From Actinopolymorpha sp. NPDC004070 (lineage in GTDB: Bacteria > Actinomycetota > Actinomycetes > Propionibacteriales > Actinopolymorphaceae), in contig NZ_JBEXMJ010000007.1 in NCBI RefSeq assembly GCF_040610475.1, positions 1 to 64,000 on the forward strand: a DNA stretch of 64,000 nucleotides, in the 5' to 3' direction. Position numbers and translations under genes: made by a program. This document shows, in pieces, positions 32,929 through 40,853 of the stretch. Below the pieces are notes generated by a model, which was not told where the DNA came from, did not search any database, and worked only from the letters and a program-made list of their open reading frames with translations. Within the stretch, counting starts at the first letter, position 1; every line of letters begins with the position of its first letter.

Positions 32929-34178
32929 CGGGCGAAGAACTCCCGTACGCCGGTCCGCACGGCCGGCACCGACCTGGCCGGCTCGATCGCGCCGACCAGG
33001 TCGGTGCGGGCGGCCGCGCTCATCAGCCCCGCCTGCTGCAGTTGGGGTGCGAACGCGGCGAAGTCGGTGAACACCCAGTGCGCCGCGTCGCGTAGCTCCA
33101 GCCGACTCGTCCACCCGCCCGGGTGCGCGAGCAACGCCTGCCAGGAACGCTCCATCCCCGCCCGGTCGGGAAAGCCGTCGGTTCCCCACAGGAGCAACGG
33201 CCGGTTGACGCCGTACTCCGCGACCGGGAACAACGGCCCCGTCTCGCCGGGCCGGGCGCCCGGATGGTCCAGGTAGCCCTCCAGGTCGACCGCAGCGCCG
33301 ACCCTTCGATCGTCGTACGTCGTCTGGGCCGCGGCGGTGCCGCCCGCCGAGTGTCCGTACACGCCGACCCGGCGCGGGTCGACGGCGCGGGCGAGCCCCT
33401 CCGGAAGCGGGCGTCCGGCGGCGTCCGGGTTGCCGCCCGCGGCCAGGAACTCCACCTGGTCGAGCACGAACCGCAGGTCCGCGATGCGGGTTCGGATCAT
33501 GGTGGCGAACGTCGCCGGGTCGGCGCGGGGATCCTGGCGGAACGCCGTGGTGCGGACCACGTCGTCACGGAAGTCGGTCGTGGCGGGAAACTCCACCACC
33601 AGCGCGTCGCCGGGATGGTCGACCGCCACCACCACGAACCCGTGGCCGGCGAGGTCCTGGGCAAGCCCGGTGCCGAACCCGCGCGGGTCGCCGCCACCCG
33701 GACTGTAGAGCAGCACCGGCCGGCGTACGGGGGAGGCCGGCGCGTCCTGGTGGGCGTGCGTCATGGTGGCCGCCCAGTCCACCCCGGCCGGCGGCAGCCC
33801 CGGATGCTGGTAGGGAGCCAGTGCACCGAACACCGCTGCCGTGGCCGGGCCCAGCTGCGGAGCGGGCGGGTGACGCCGGACGCCGCGCGCGGGATAGAAG
33901 ACCGTCGCCACGAGTTCGCGCACCGGGATGGCGCCGTCCCACGGATCACGCCGGGAGCGGTCGACGAGGTACCAGGTGGTGAGCCCGACCGGGTGCGGTC
34001 CGGTCGGTGCCGGCAGGCGCAGGCGTAGGTCGGCCGAGGCGGTGCGGGCGGCCGCGACGTCCGCACCCGACGCGACCAGGAAGGCGCCGAGGACGGCGGA
34101 GGCGGTGACCGCCCGCCGGGACGGGCGAGCGGGCCGGGGACCGTCGGGATGTGTGCGTACGTGGGACATGAACCGCAT
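32913..34178 (-). CDS. Exported alpha/beta hydrolase (PAF-acetylhydrolase/lipase-like)
   Basis: Protein of 421 residues. The N-terminus has SRRAVTASAVLGAFLVASG, i.e. a twin-arginine followed by a hydrophobic core and AAA, which suggests Tat or Sec export. The serine-hydrolase elbow GHSAGG lies at about residue 279, the oxyanion-type LLYSPGGGDPRG near 167, and an acid/His pair follows in LLLWGTDGFPD and DAAHWVFTD. The overall layout resembles platelet-activating-factor acetylhydrolase-type lipases. The start could be ATG 34176-34178 or 34167-34169. It is convergent with the 83-aa gene and divergent from the ArsR-type gene. Confidence 0.75.
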   Translation of the reverse strand: MRFMSHVRTHPDGPRPARPSRRAVTASAVLGAFLVASGADVAAARTASADLRLRLPAPTGPHPVGLTTWYLVDRSRRDPWDGAIPVRELVATVFYPARGVRRHPPAPQLGPATAAVFGALAPYQHPGLPPAGVDWAATMTHAHQDAPASPVRRPVLLYSPGGGDPRGFGTGLAQDLAGHGFVVVAVDHPGDALVVEFPATTDFRDDVVRTTAFRQDPRADPATFATMIRTRIADLRFVLDQVEFLAAGGNPDAAGRPLPEGLARAVDPRRVGVYGHSAGGTAAAQTTYDDRRVGAAVDLEGYLDHPGARPGETGPLFPVAEYGVNRPLLLWGTDGFPDRAGMERSWQALLAHPGGWTSRLELRDAAHWVFTDFAAFAPQLQQAGLMSAAARTDLVGAIEPARSVPAVRTGVREFFARHLCA

Positions 34179-34273
34179 GGTGTCCCGCGCCCGGAACCGA
34201 CACCATGGTTTCGATCTGGCCCTCAAGGCTGGACACGAAGGTCGGCCTGTGGCTCGCACAACCGGGGGGAACG

Positions 34274-35347
34274 ATGATCCGAATCCGGCTCACCGCCGAG
34301 GACCTGGCCGGGGTGCGGTTCGCGGCCCGCCCGGCACCGATGCTCGAGCTGAACACCGCCTTGCTGATGATGGGAAGGCCCGGCGACGGGCTGTTGTTCG
34401 GCGGCTGGCGACGGCGGCTGGCGCGTTCCCTGCCCGCGGCCGTGCGTCCGCTCGCCGACCTGGTGCCGGTCGGGGTGGCGCCGGGATTCCTCGACGTGTA
34501 CGACGACTCGTTGCCGGCGGCGCTGGACCGGCCGCGGACGTGGCGGCCGGAGCTCGTCCGCACCGAGCTCGAACGCGTGTACGCGGGTGCCCCCTCGACG
34601 ACGCCCGTGCCGGCCTGGATCCGCGGGCTGCACCGAGGGGATACCGACGCCTGGCAGGTGCTGCGCCGCGGGCAGCGCGCGGCGTTCGAGGCCGCCGTCC
34701 GGCCGGTGTGGGACGTGGTGCAGGACCTGCACCATGCGGAGTTCACCCGGCACGCGGTGACCGTCGCCGAACTCGGCATCGGTGCCGCGCTCCGCGGACT
34801 GGTGGCCGGTGCGCGCCTGAGTGGCCAGGTGTGGGAGCTCGGCGCGCCGTTCGAACGAGACGTCGACGTGGCCGGCCGCGGCCTGGTGCTGGCGCCGACG
34901 TTCCACTGGACCGGGCACCCGCTGGTCTGCGACCTGCCGGCGCTGCCGGACCTGCCGGTCGTCGTCGCCTACCCCGCCGGCCCGGGGACACCGCTCTCGA
35001 CTGGTGAGCCCGGCGCCGGACTGGCCGAGGTGCTCGGACGGACCCGCCTGGAGCTGCTGATCCTGCTGGCCGACGAGCACACCACCAGTGGCCTCGCCCG
35101 GCTGCTCGGAGTCAGCAACGCCACCGCCTCCGCCCACACCGCGGCACTGCGCGGGGCCGGCCTGATCACCACCGTGCGCGCCGGGCGTTCCGTCCTGCAC
35201 CGGCGCACCGCGCTCGGTGACCTGCTCGCGCGGCGCGGTGTCAGCTCTGCGACGTCACCTGCCAGTACGCCGGACCGTCCGGCTGCCGGTGCAACCGCCA
35301 GCGCTGGGTGGGCCGGAAGCTCTCGGCGAAGCGTTCGTCGTGGCTGA
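34274..35347 (+). CDS. ArsR-type winged-helix transcriptional regulator
   Basis: Protein of 357 residues. A long N-terminal domain of no recognised fold is followed by a winged helix at about 255-315 (RTRLELLILLADEHTTSGLARLLGVSNATASAHTAALRGAGLI, cited by TTSGLARLLGVSNATAS). This layout is common in actinobacterial ArsR-like one-component regulators. The start is ATG 34274, preceded by GGGGGGA. The last 35 residues are antisense to the end of the ABC-F gene (overlap 35241-35347), an unusual convergent overlap. It may regulate the ABC-F or hydrolase gene; the target is unknown. Confidence 0.7.
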   Translation: MIRIRLTAEDLAGVRFAARPAPMLELNTALLMMGRPGDGLLFGGWRRRLARSLPAAVRPLADLVPVGVAPGFLDVYDDSLPAALDRPRTWRPELVRTELERVYAGAPSTTPVPAWIRGLHRGDTDAWQVLRRGQRAAFEAAVRPVWDVVQDLHHAEFTRHAVTVAELGIGAALRGLVAGARLSGQVWELGAPFERDVDVAGRGLVLAPTFHWTGHPLVCDLPALPDLPVVVAYPAGPGTPLSTGEPGAGLAEVLGRTRLELLILLADEHTTSGLARLLGVSNATASAHTAALRGAGLITTVRAGRSVLHRRTALGDLLARRGVSSATSPASTPDRPAAGATASAGWAGSSRRSVRRG

Positions 35348-36956
35348 CCGCCAGCACCGTTCCGCCGTAACCGGCGAGGGCCTCGTCCAGCACGTCCAGC
35401 GACTCGAAGTCGAGGTAGTTCGTCGGCTCGTCCAGCAGGAGCAGGTCCGACTCCCCGTTCACCAGGCAGGCCAGCAGCACCCGGCGGATCTCACCGGCCG
35501 ACATCGTGCCCAGCGGTCGCCGGATCTGGTCGGCGTCGAAGAGGTAGGAGTCCAGCAGGCGTTCGGCGTCCTCCTCGTAGATCGGCACCTGCCGGCGCAG
35601 ATAGTCCAGCACCGGCAGTGTCAACGGGAGGTTGTCATGCACCTGCGGGAGGACGCCGGGGGTGTGGGCGAGCCGCACCGCACCGCCGGCCGGGGCGAGC
35701 TCACCGCTCAGCAACGAGAGCAAGGTGGACTTGCCGGTGCCGTTCTCCCCGGAGACGAGGACCCGCTCGCCACCTCGTACGGACGCCGAGAACGCCTGCC
35801 ACAGTGGGCCGTTGCCCCGGTCGGTGACCAGCTCGGCGACCTTCACCATGACCTCGTCCGGTGACGCCTGGCCGGCCAGGCCCAGCACCAGCGGCGGTCG
35901 TTCCTCCGGGCGCTCCAGCCAGCGTGCGGAGGTCATCTCCCGCATCAACCTGCGCTCGCGTGCCTTCGCCTTGCGGGCGACCTTCTTGGCGTAGCGGCGG
36001 GCCTTGTCGTTGTGGGTGCCGAGTTCGGTACGCAAGGCCTGGTTGGCAGTGCGTTCGATGTCCTCTGCCAACCGGCGGCGGAACTTCTCCTGCGCCTCCA
36101 GGTCGGCCAGCAGCCGGGCGCGCCGCCGCCGCTTCTCCTCGCGGTAGGCGGTGTAGCCGCCGACGTAGAACTCCGCCCGGTCGGTGAGCACGTCGAGTTC
36201 GACGATGCGGTGCACCAGACGGTCGAGGAACGCCCGGTCGTGGGTGACGACGACGACCACGCCGCGGTAGCCGGTGAGGTACTCGCCCAGCCAGGCGAGG
36301 CCGGTGGCGTCGAGGTGGTTGGTGGGTTCGTCCAGCAGCAGGATGGCGGGTTCCTCCAGCAACAGCCGGGCGAGCAGGACCCGGGCCTGTTCGCCGCCGC
36401 TGACGTCGCCCAGGCTGCGGTCCAGGTCGAGGTCGGCGACACCCAGCCGGTGGCGTACCTCGTCCGCCCGTGCCTGCGCCTGCCAGCCACCCAGCAGGGC
36501 GAACCGGTCCTGGGCGGCGGCGTACTCGGCGAGCACGTCCTCGTCGGCGAGCCCGTCCTCACCGCCACCGGACGACATCGCCGCTTCCAGGACCCGCATC
36601 CGGGCCGCGAGTTCGGCGATCTCGCCCAGACCGGCGTCCAGGAACGCCCCGATCGTGGTGGTGGTGTCGGCGACCTGGGCGTCGAGATATCCGACCCGGT
36701 CGTGAGGGCCGTACCGCACCGATCCGCGGTCGGCGTGGTCCCGGCCGGCGAGGATGCGGAGCAAGGTGGACTTGCCGGCGCCGTTCTCGCCTACCAGGCC
36801 GATACGTTCGCCCGCGTTGGCGACCAGACTCACGTCGGTGAACAAGGGCTCACCGTCGTAGGTCTTCGTCAGGCCGGAGGCGGTGAGGACGGGCGCACCG
36901 GTGGGCGCGCCGGACGAAACAGCAGAAGGAACGAGGGAAGCGGTGGAGGCAGGCAT
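35241..36956 (-). CDS. ABC-F family ATPase (ribosome protection/translation factor type)
   Basis: Soluble protein of 571 residues with two ATPase domains and no membrane segments. The first has Walker A GENGAGKST (about 57-65), signature VSGGEQAR and LLLLDEPTNHLD. The second has GENGTGKST, a divergent signature MSAGEIRR and LLLLDEPTNYLD. The linker of about 80 residues is rich in Lys, Arg and Glu, as in ribosome-binding ABC-F proteins. Possible roles are protection from ribosome-targeting antibiotics or translation quality control. I chose ATG 36954-36956; an in-frame GTG 42 bases upstream is possible. Confidence 0.88.
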   Translation of the reverse strand: MPASTASLVPSAVSSGAPTGAPVLTASGLTKTYDGEPLFTDVSLVANAGERIGLVGENGAGKSTLLRILAGRDHADRGSVRYGPHDRVGYLDAQVADTTTTIGAFLDAGLGEIAELAARMRVLEAAMSSGGGEDGLADEDVLAEYAAAQDRFALLGGWQAQARADEVRHRLGVADLDLDRSLGDVSGGEQARVLLARLLLEEPAILLLDEPTNHLDATGLAWLGEYLTGYRGVVVVVTHDRAFLDRLVHRIVELDVLTDRAEFYVGGYTAYREEKRRRRARLLADLEAQEKFRRRLAEDIERTANQALRTELGTHNDKARRYAKKVARKAKARERRLMREMTSARWLERPEERPPLVLGLAGQASPDEVMVKVAELVTDRGNGPLWQAFSASVRGGERVLVSGENGTGKSTLLSLLSGELAPAGGAVRLAHTPGVLPQVHDNLPLTLPVLDYLRRQVPIYEEDAERLLDSYLFDADQIRRPLGTMSAGEIRRVLLACLVNGESDLLLLDEPTNYLDFESLDVLDEALAGYGGTVLAVSHDERFAESFRPTQRWRLHRQPDGPAYWQVTSQS

Positions 36957-37158
36957 GAGATCCCGGGAACTCGAAGGGAGCCGCGGGTGGATCACCACGC
37001 GGCACAGGATTCGATGAGTTCCACTCAGCTGCCCACGGACCAGACCATAGCCAACGCCGGACGGCCGCTCAACCGGTATCCACGTGACCAGGCCGGCATT
37101 CCGGACACGGGCGGCCGCTCGCCGGACGGCCCGGAACCGGCCGGGAACGGTGGGTCAC

Positions 37159-37188
37159 GTGACCGGACGTACGTCGATGTGCCACACT
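37159..37188 (+). promoter_or_regulatory. Putative promoter of the cimA leader
   Basis: GTGACC (37159-37164) and CACACT (37183-37188), 18 bases apart, resemble -35 and -10 elements. The leader-peptide ATG begins 8 bases after the second, so transcription may start on or next to it. This is inferred from position only. Confidence 0.35.
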
Positions 37189-37195
37189 GACCCGC

Positions 37196-37228
37196 ATGGT
37201 CGCCTCCTACACCGTGATCATTACCTAG
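37196..37228 (+). CDS. cimA leader peptide
   Basis: Ten-codon ORF, ATG to TAG, encoding MVASYTVIIT. It has two Val, two adjacent Ile and two Thr codons. Thr is the precursor in the usual isoleucine route and Ile is the end product of the citramalate route. There is no ribosome binding site before the ATG, so it is probably leaderless. With the terminator 34 bases downstream it forms an attenuator like that of ilvB. Confidence 0.65.
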   Translation: MVASYTVIIT

Positions 37229-37292
37229 GCGCGCCGGACACCACCCCGTCCCGCGCGCAGACCTCTCGCACCCCGCGAGAGGTTTTTTGTTT
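37229..37292 (+). promoter_or_regulatory. cimA attenuator: GCGCGC stem and T-tract terminator
   Basis: GCGCGC at 37229-37234 can pair with GCGCGC at 37253-37258. CCTCTCGC (37262-37269) pairs exactly with GCGAGAGG (37275-37282) around ACCCC and is followed by TTTTTTGTTT (37283-37292), the clearest intrinsic terminator in the window. It lies 127 bases before cimA, so it must be read through or prevented for cimA to be expressed. Confidence 0.8.
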
Positions 37293-37418
37293 GTCCGGCC
37301 CGGTCCCACCCCTCGACCGAGCTCCGGCCACACAGAACCCCAGCAGGACCCACACCAGAACTCTCAACCGAACCCCCGACCTGACTTCGATTTTCCGGTT
37401 CGCAAGGAGCGTCCCCCG

Positions 37419-39005
37419 ATGAGCGACTTCCACGTGTACGACACGACGCTGCGCGACGGGGCCCAGCAAGAGGGCCTCAGTCTTTCGGTCGAGGACAAGC
37501 TGGCGATTGCCCGCCACCTCGACGAGCTCGGGGTCGGCTACATCGAGGGCGGGTGGCCCGGCGCCAACCCGAAGGACACGGAGTTCTTCCGCCGGGCGGG
37601 GGAGGAGTTGCGCCTGGGCCGGGCCACGCTCGCGGCGTTCGGCGCCACCCGCCGCGCCGGGGTGGCGGCCGCCGACGACCCGCTGGTCCGCGCGCTGCGC
37701 GACTCCGGCGCGGGTGTGGTCACGCTGGTGGCCAAGAGCCACGACCGGCACGTCGAGCACGCGCTGCGCACCACGCTGGCGGAGAACCTCGCCATGGTCC
37801 GCGACACCGTGGAGTTCCTGCGGGCCGGCGGTCAGCGCGTCTTCCTCGACGCAGAGCACTTCTTCGACGGTTACCGCGACAACCCGGCGTACGCGCTGGA
37901 GGTGGTGCGCGTGGCCGCGGAGGCCGGTGCGGACGTCGTTGCGCTGTGCGACACCAACGGCGGCATGCTTCCGGACCAGGTGGGCGAGGTGGTGGCGAAC
38001 GTGCTCGCCGGCACCGGTGCCAGGGTGGGCATCCACTGCCACAACGACGCGGGCTGTGCGGTCGCCAACACGATCGCCGCGGTCGACGCCGGGGCCACCC
38101 ACGTGCAGGGAACGCTCAACGGCTACGGGGAGCGCACCGGCAACGCCGACCTGGTGACGATCGTCGCCAACCTCCAGCTCAAGCGGGGCATGAGTCTGGT
38201 GCCCACGGACGCGCTGGCGGAGGCGACCCGGATCGCCCATGCGGTCGCCGAGCTCACCAACATCCCGCCGTACTCCCGTCAGCCCTACGTCGGCGCGTCT
38301 GCCTTCGCCCACAAGGCGGGCCTGCACGCCAGCGCGATCAAGGTGGACCCGAACCTCTACCAGCACGCCGATCCCGCCGACGTCGGCAACGACATGCGGC
38401 TGCTGGTGTCGGACATGGCCGGCCGGGCGAGCATCGAGCTGAAGGGCCGCGAGCTGGGCTACGACCTCGCCGGTGACCGTGAGCTGGTGACCCGCATCAC
38501 CGACCGGGTGAAGGCGATGGAGGCACGCGGCTACACCTTCGAGGCGGCCGACGCGTCGTTCGAGCTGCTGTTGATGGAGGAGGTCGATGGCGTACGCCCG
38601 ACGTTCTTCGAGGTGGAGTCCTGGCGGGTGCTCACCGACTCCCGGCCGGGGGAGGAGGCACTGTCGGAGGCGACGGTGAAGCTGCGGGCCGGCGGCGAAC
38701 GCACGATCGTCACCGGCGAGGGCAACGGCCCGGTCAACGCGCTGGACGCCGCCCTGCGCGGAGCGATCGGGCAGGCGCACCCGGTGGTGGAGAAGCTCGA
38801 CCTGATCGACTACCGCGTCCGCATCCTCGACGCCGGCCACGGGACGGACGCGGTGATCAGAGTTCTGATCCAGCTGTCCGACGGCGAGGAGTCGTGGGAG
38901 ACCGTCGGGGTCGGGCACAACATCATCGAGGCGTCGTGGGAGGCGCTGGTGGACGGCGTGACCTACGCCCTGGTGCGGGCCGGGGTCGAGCCGCACGTCT
39001 CCTAG
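37419..39005 (+). CDS. cimA: Citramalate synthase (LeuA-like)
   Basis: Condenses pyruvate and acetyl-CoA to citramalate, the first step of a threonine-independent isoleucine route. The protein has 528 residues. The HMGL-type barrel opens with YDTTLRDGAQQEGLSLS and carries the metal-binding IHCHNDAG and the NGYGERTGNADL segment typical of CimA. The C-terminal allosteric domain (about 390-525) resembles that of LeuA. AAGGAG at 37404-37409 sets ATG 37419. An isopropylmalate synthase role is less likely because of the RDGAQQEG and NGYGERTGN pattern. Control by the upstream attenuator is inferred. Confidence 0.9.
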   Translation: MSDFHVYDTTLRDGAQQEGLSLSVEDKLAIARHLDELGVGYIEGGWPGANPKDTEFFRRAGEELRLGRATLAAFGATRRAGVAAADDPLVRALRDSGAGVVTLVAKSHDRHVEHALRTTLAENLAMVRDTVEFLRAGGQRVFLDAEHFFDGYRDNPAYALEVVRVAAEAGADVVALCDTNGGMLPDQVGEVVANVLAGTGARVGIHCHNDAGCAVANTIAAVDAGATHVQGTLNGYGERTGNADLVTIVANLQLKRGMSLVPTDALAEATRIAHAVAELTNIPPYSRQPYVGASAFAHKAGLHASAIKVDPNLYQHADPADVGNDMRLLVSDMAGRASIELKGRELGYDLAGDRELVTRITDRVKAMEARGYTFEAADASFELLLMEEVDGVRPTFFEVESWRVLTDSRPGEEALSEATVKLRAGGERTIVTGEGNGPVNALDAALRGAIGQAHPVVEKLDLIDYRVRILDAGHGTDAVIRVLIQLSDGEESWETVGVGHNIIEASWEALVDGVTYALVRAGVEPHVS

Positions 39006-39958
39006 GAAGCGTCCTGTCCGGCGAGCGCGAGGAGGTCGTCGCAGGCCCGGACCAGCTCGTCGCGCAGGATCCCGGCACGCTCGGCGAAGCCGCGCTGGGC
39101 GGCGGCATACTCCGCCCGGCCCTCCGGGGTCTCGATCGGGACCGGCCGGTAGCCCAGCGCGGACAGGTCGTACGGCGAGGCCCGCATGTCCAGCTCGCGG
39201 ATCTCCCGAGCCAGCTCGAAACAGTCCGCGACGAGCTCCGAGCGCAGGTGCGGTGACAGCTTGTACGCCCACTTGTAGAGGTCCATGTTGGCGTGCAGGC
39301 AGCCGGGCTGTTCGAGGTCGCGCTGGGTCTCCCGGGCCGGGCTCAGGGTGTTGCGGGGCCGCGCCGGCCCGGTGAAGAAGCGGTACGCGTCGAAGTGCGA
39401 GCAGCGGATCCGGTGCGACTCCACCACCTGGTCGGTGCCGTCGGCACCCAGGCGCAGCGGCCACCCGGCGTGCCGGACCTCCTCCGGGGGCTGCCGGTAG
39501 ACCATCGCCCACTCGTGCAGGCCGAAGCAGCCGAGGAACGCGGGCCGCGCACGGGTGGCGGCCAGCAGGTCGCGGATCCAGCGAACCGTGCCGACGCGGG
39601 CCGCGAGCGCCGCCGGGTCGACCGTCACGCCGCCCGGCACGGTGGTGTAGTCGCGGCTGTCGCCGTACGCCGCCCGGGCCGCGTCGCCGGCCAGCACCAC
39701 CCCGGCGCCGGGATGCCAGCGGCGCAGCCGGGCGGGCCGGTGGGAGTAGTAGGTGAACAGGAAGTCCTCGACCGGGTGCGCACGGCGTTCCCCGCGGCGG
39801 TGGAGGTGGGGGCGAAGCCAGGCGTCCACCCGGGTTTCGTGGGCGTCCCGGCGCGCCGGCCACTCCTGCTCGGAGAGCACCCTGCCGTCGGGGACCGCCG
39901 GGCCCGCCGGGACCGGACCCGCGGGGGCGCCCGGGCGGGTGGGACTGGGTGCACTCAC
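39002..39958 (-). CDS. Conserved actinobacterial protein, often labelled 3-methyladenine DNA glycosylase
   Basis: Protein of 318 residues with well-marked conserved blocks (VEDFLFTYYSHRPARLRRWHPG, cited by EDFLFTYYSHRPARL; LGCFGLHEWAMVYR; RIRCSHFDAYRFFTGPARP; NMDLYKWAYKLSP). Homologues in actinobacteria often bear the name 3-methyladenine DNA glycosylase, but I see no helix-hairpin-helix or other glycosylase motif, so I do not support that function. GTG 39956-39958 is the probable start. The stop overlaps the end of cimA by 4 bases on the opposite strand. Confidence 0.65.
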   Translation of the reverse strand: MSAPSPTRPGAPAGPVPAGPAVPDGRVLSEQEWPARRDAHETRVDAWLRPHLHRRGERRAHPVEDFLFTYYSHRPARLRRWHPGAGVVLAGDAARAAYGDSRDYTTVPGGVTVDPAALAARVGTVRWIRDLLAATRARPAFLGCFGLHEWAMVYRQPPEEVRHAGWPLRLGADGTDQVVESHRIRCSHFDAYRFFTGPARPRNTLSPARETQRDLEQPGCLHANMDLYKWAYKLSPHLRSELVADCFELAREIRELDMRASPYDLSALGYRPVPIETPEGRAEYAAAQRGFAERAGILRDELVRACDDLLALAGQDAS

Positions 39959-40073
39959 GGGAGCCACGGTACCCGCGGCCGGCGACCGCCCGACCCACAC
40001 CGACCGGCGTCTCTCGCCCACGCCCGGTAGGCTGCGCACGCCGGTAGGTTCGACAGATGGAGGCCAGAGCCCC

Positions 40074-40853
40074 TTGCGCATCGCCCGCTTTAGTGCCGGC
40101 GACGACCCCAGGTACGCCGCGGTGGAAGGTGAACCAGGCGCTGAGGTCCTCGCCGTCCTCGACGGAGATCCGCTCTACCGCCAGGTGCAGTTGACCGGCG
40201 AACGCCTGCCGCTCGCCGACGTGCGACTGCTCGCCCCGGTCATTCCCCGCAGCAAGGTGATCGGCATCGGCCGCAACTACGCCGAGCACGCCGCCGAGCT
40301 GGGCAACGAGGTGCCGGAGGAGCCGCTGGTCTTCCTCAAGCCGAACACTTCGGTGATCGGGCCCGGCGACGGCATTGTCCATCCACCGCAGACCAGCGAC
40401 CTGCAGTACGAAGGCGAGCTGGCCGCGGTGATCGGCCGGATCTGCCGGCACGTGCCGGTCGAGCGCGCCGCCGAGGTGGTCTTCGGCTACACCATCGGCA
40501 ACGACGTCACCGCCCGTGACCTGCAGCGGTCGGACAAACAGTGGGCGCGGGCCAAGGGATTCGACACGTTCTGCCCGCTCGGCCCGTGGATCGAGACCAG
40601 CCTGGACGTGTCCGACCTCGCGCTGACCACGACAGTGGCCGGGGAGGTACGCCAGTCCGGTCGTACGTCCCAGATGATCCACGACATCCCCTCGCTGATC
40701 TCCTATGTCAGCAGCTTCATGACGCTGCTGCCGGGCGACGTCATCCTCACCGGTACGCCCGCGGGGGTTGGCCCCATGCGCGTGGGTGAGGAGGTGTCGG
40801 TGACCGTGGAAGGCCTCGGCACCCTCACCAACCGGGTGATCGGGCATGGCTAG
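40074..40853 (+). CDS. Fumarylacetoacetate hydrolase (FAH) family protein
   Basis: Protein of 259 residues with the FAH fold: IGIGRNYAEHAAELG, the metal-binding glutamates in YEGELAAVIG, GYTIGNDVTARDLQ, LGPWIET and GDVILTGTPAGVGPM. Family members hydrolyse or decarboxylate acylpyruvates and other 2-oxo acids such as oxaloacetate; this substrate is unknown. The start is a TTG at 40074, chosen because GGAGG lies at 40059-40063 and the frame has no good ATG. It overlaps the gltX ATG by 8 bases, so the two are coupled. Confidence 0.85.
   Translation: MRIARFSAGDDPRYAAVEGEPGAEVLAVLDGDPLYRQVQLTGERLPLADVRLLAPVIPRSKVIGIGRNYAEHAAELGNEVPEEPLVFLKPNTSVIGPGDGIVHPPQTSDLQYEGELAAVIGRICRHVPVERAAEVVFGYTIGNDVTARDLQRSDKQWARAKGFDTFCPLGPWIETSLDVSDLALTTTVAGEVRQSGRTSQMIHDIPSLISYVSSFMTLLPGDVILTGTPAGVGPMRVGEEVSVTVEGLGTLTNRVIGHG

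Noticed and set aside
39002..39958. Functional call as a 3-methyladenine DNA glycosylase
   Set aside because: No glycosylase motif is visible, so only the conserved family is reported.
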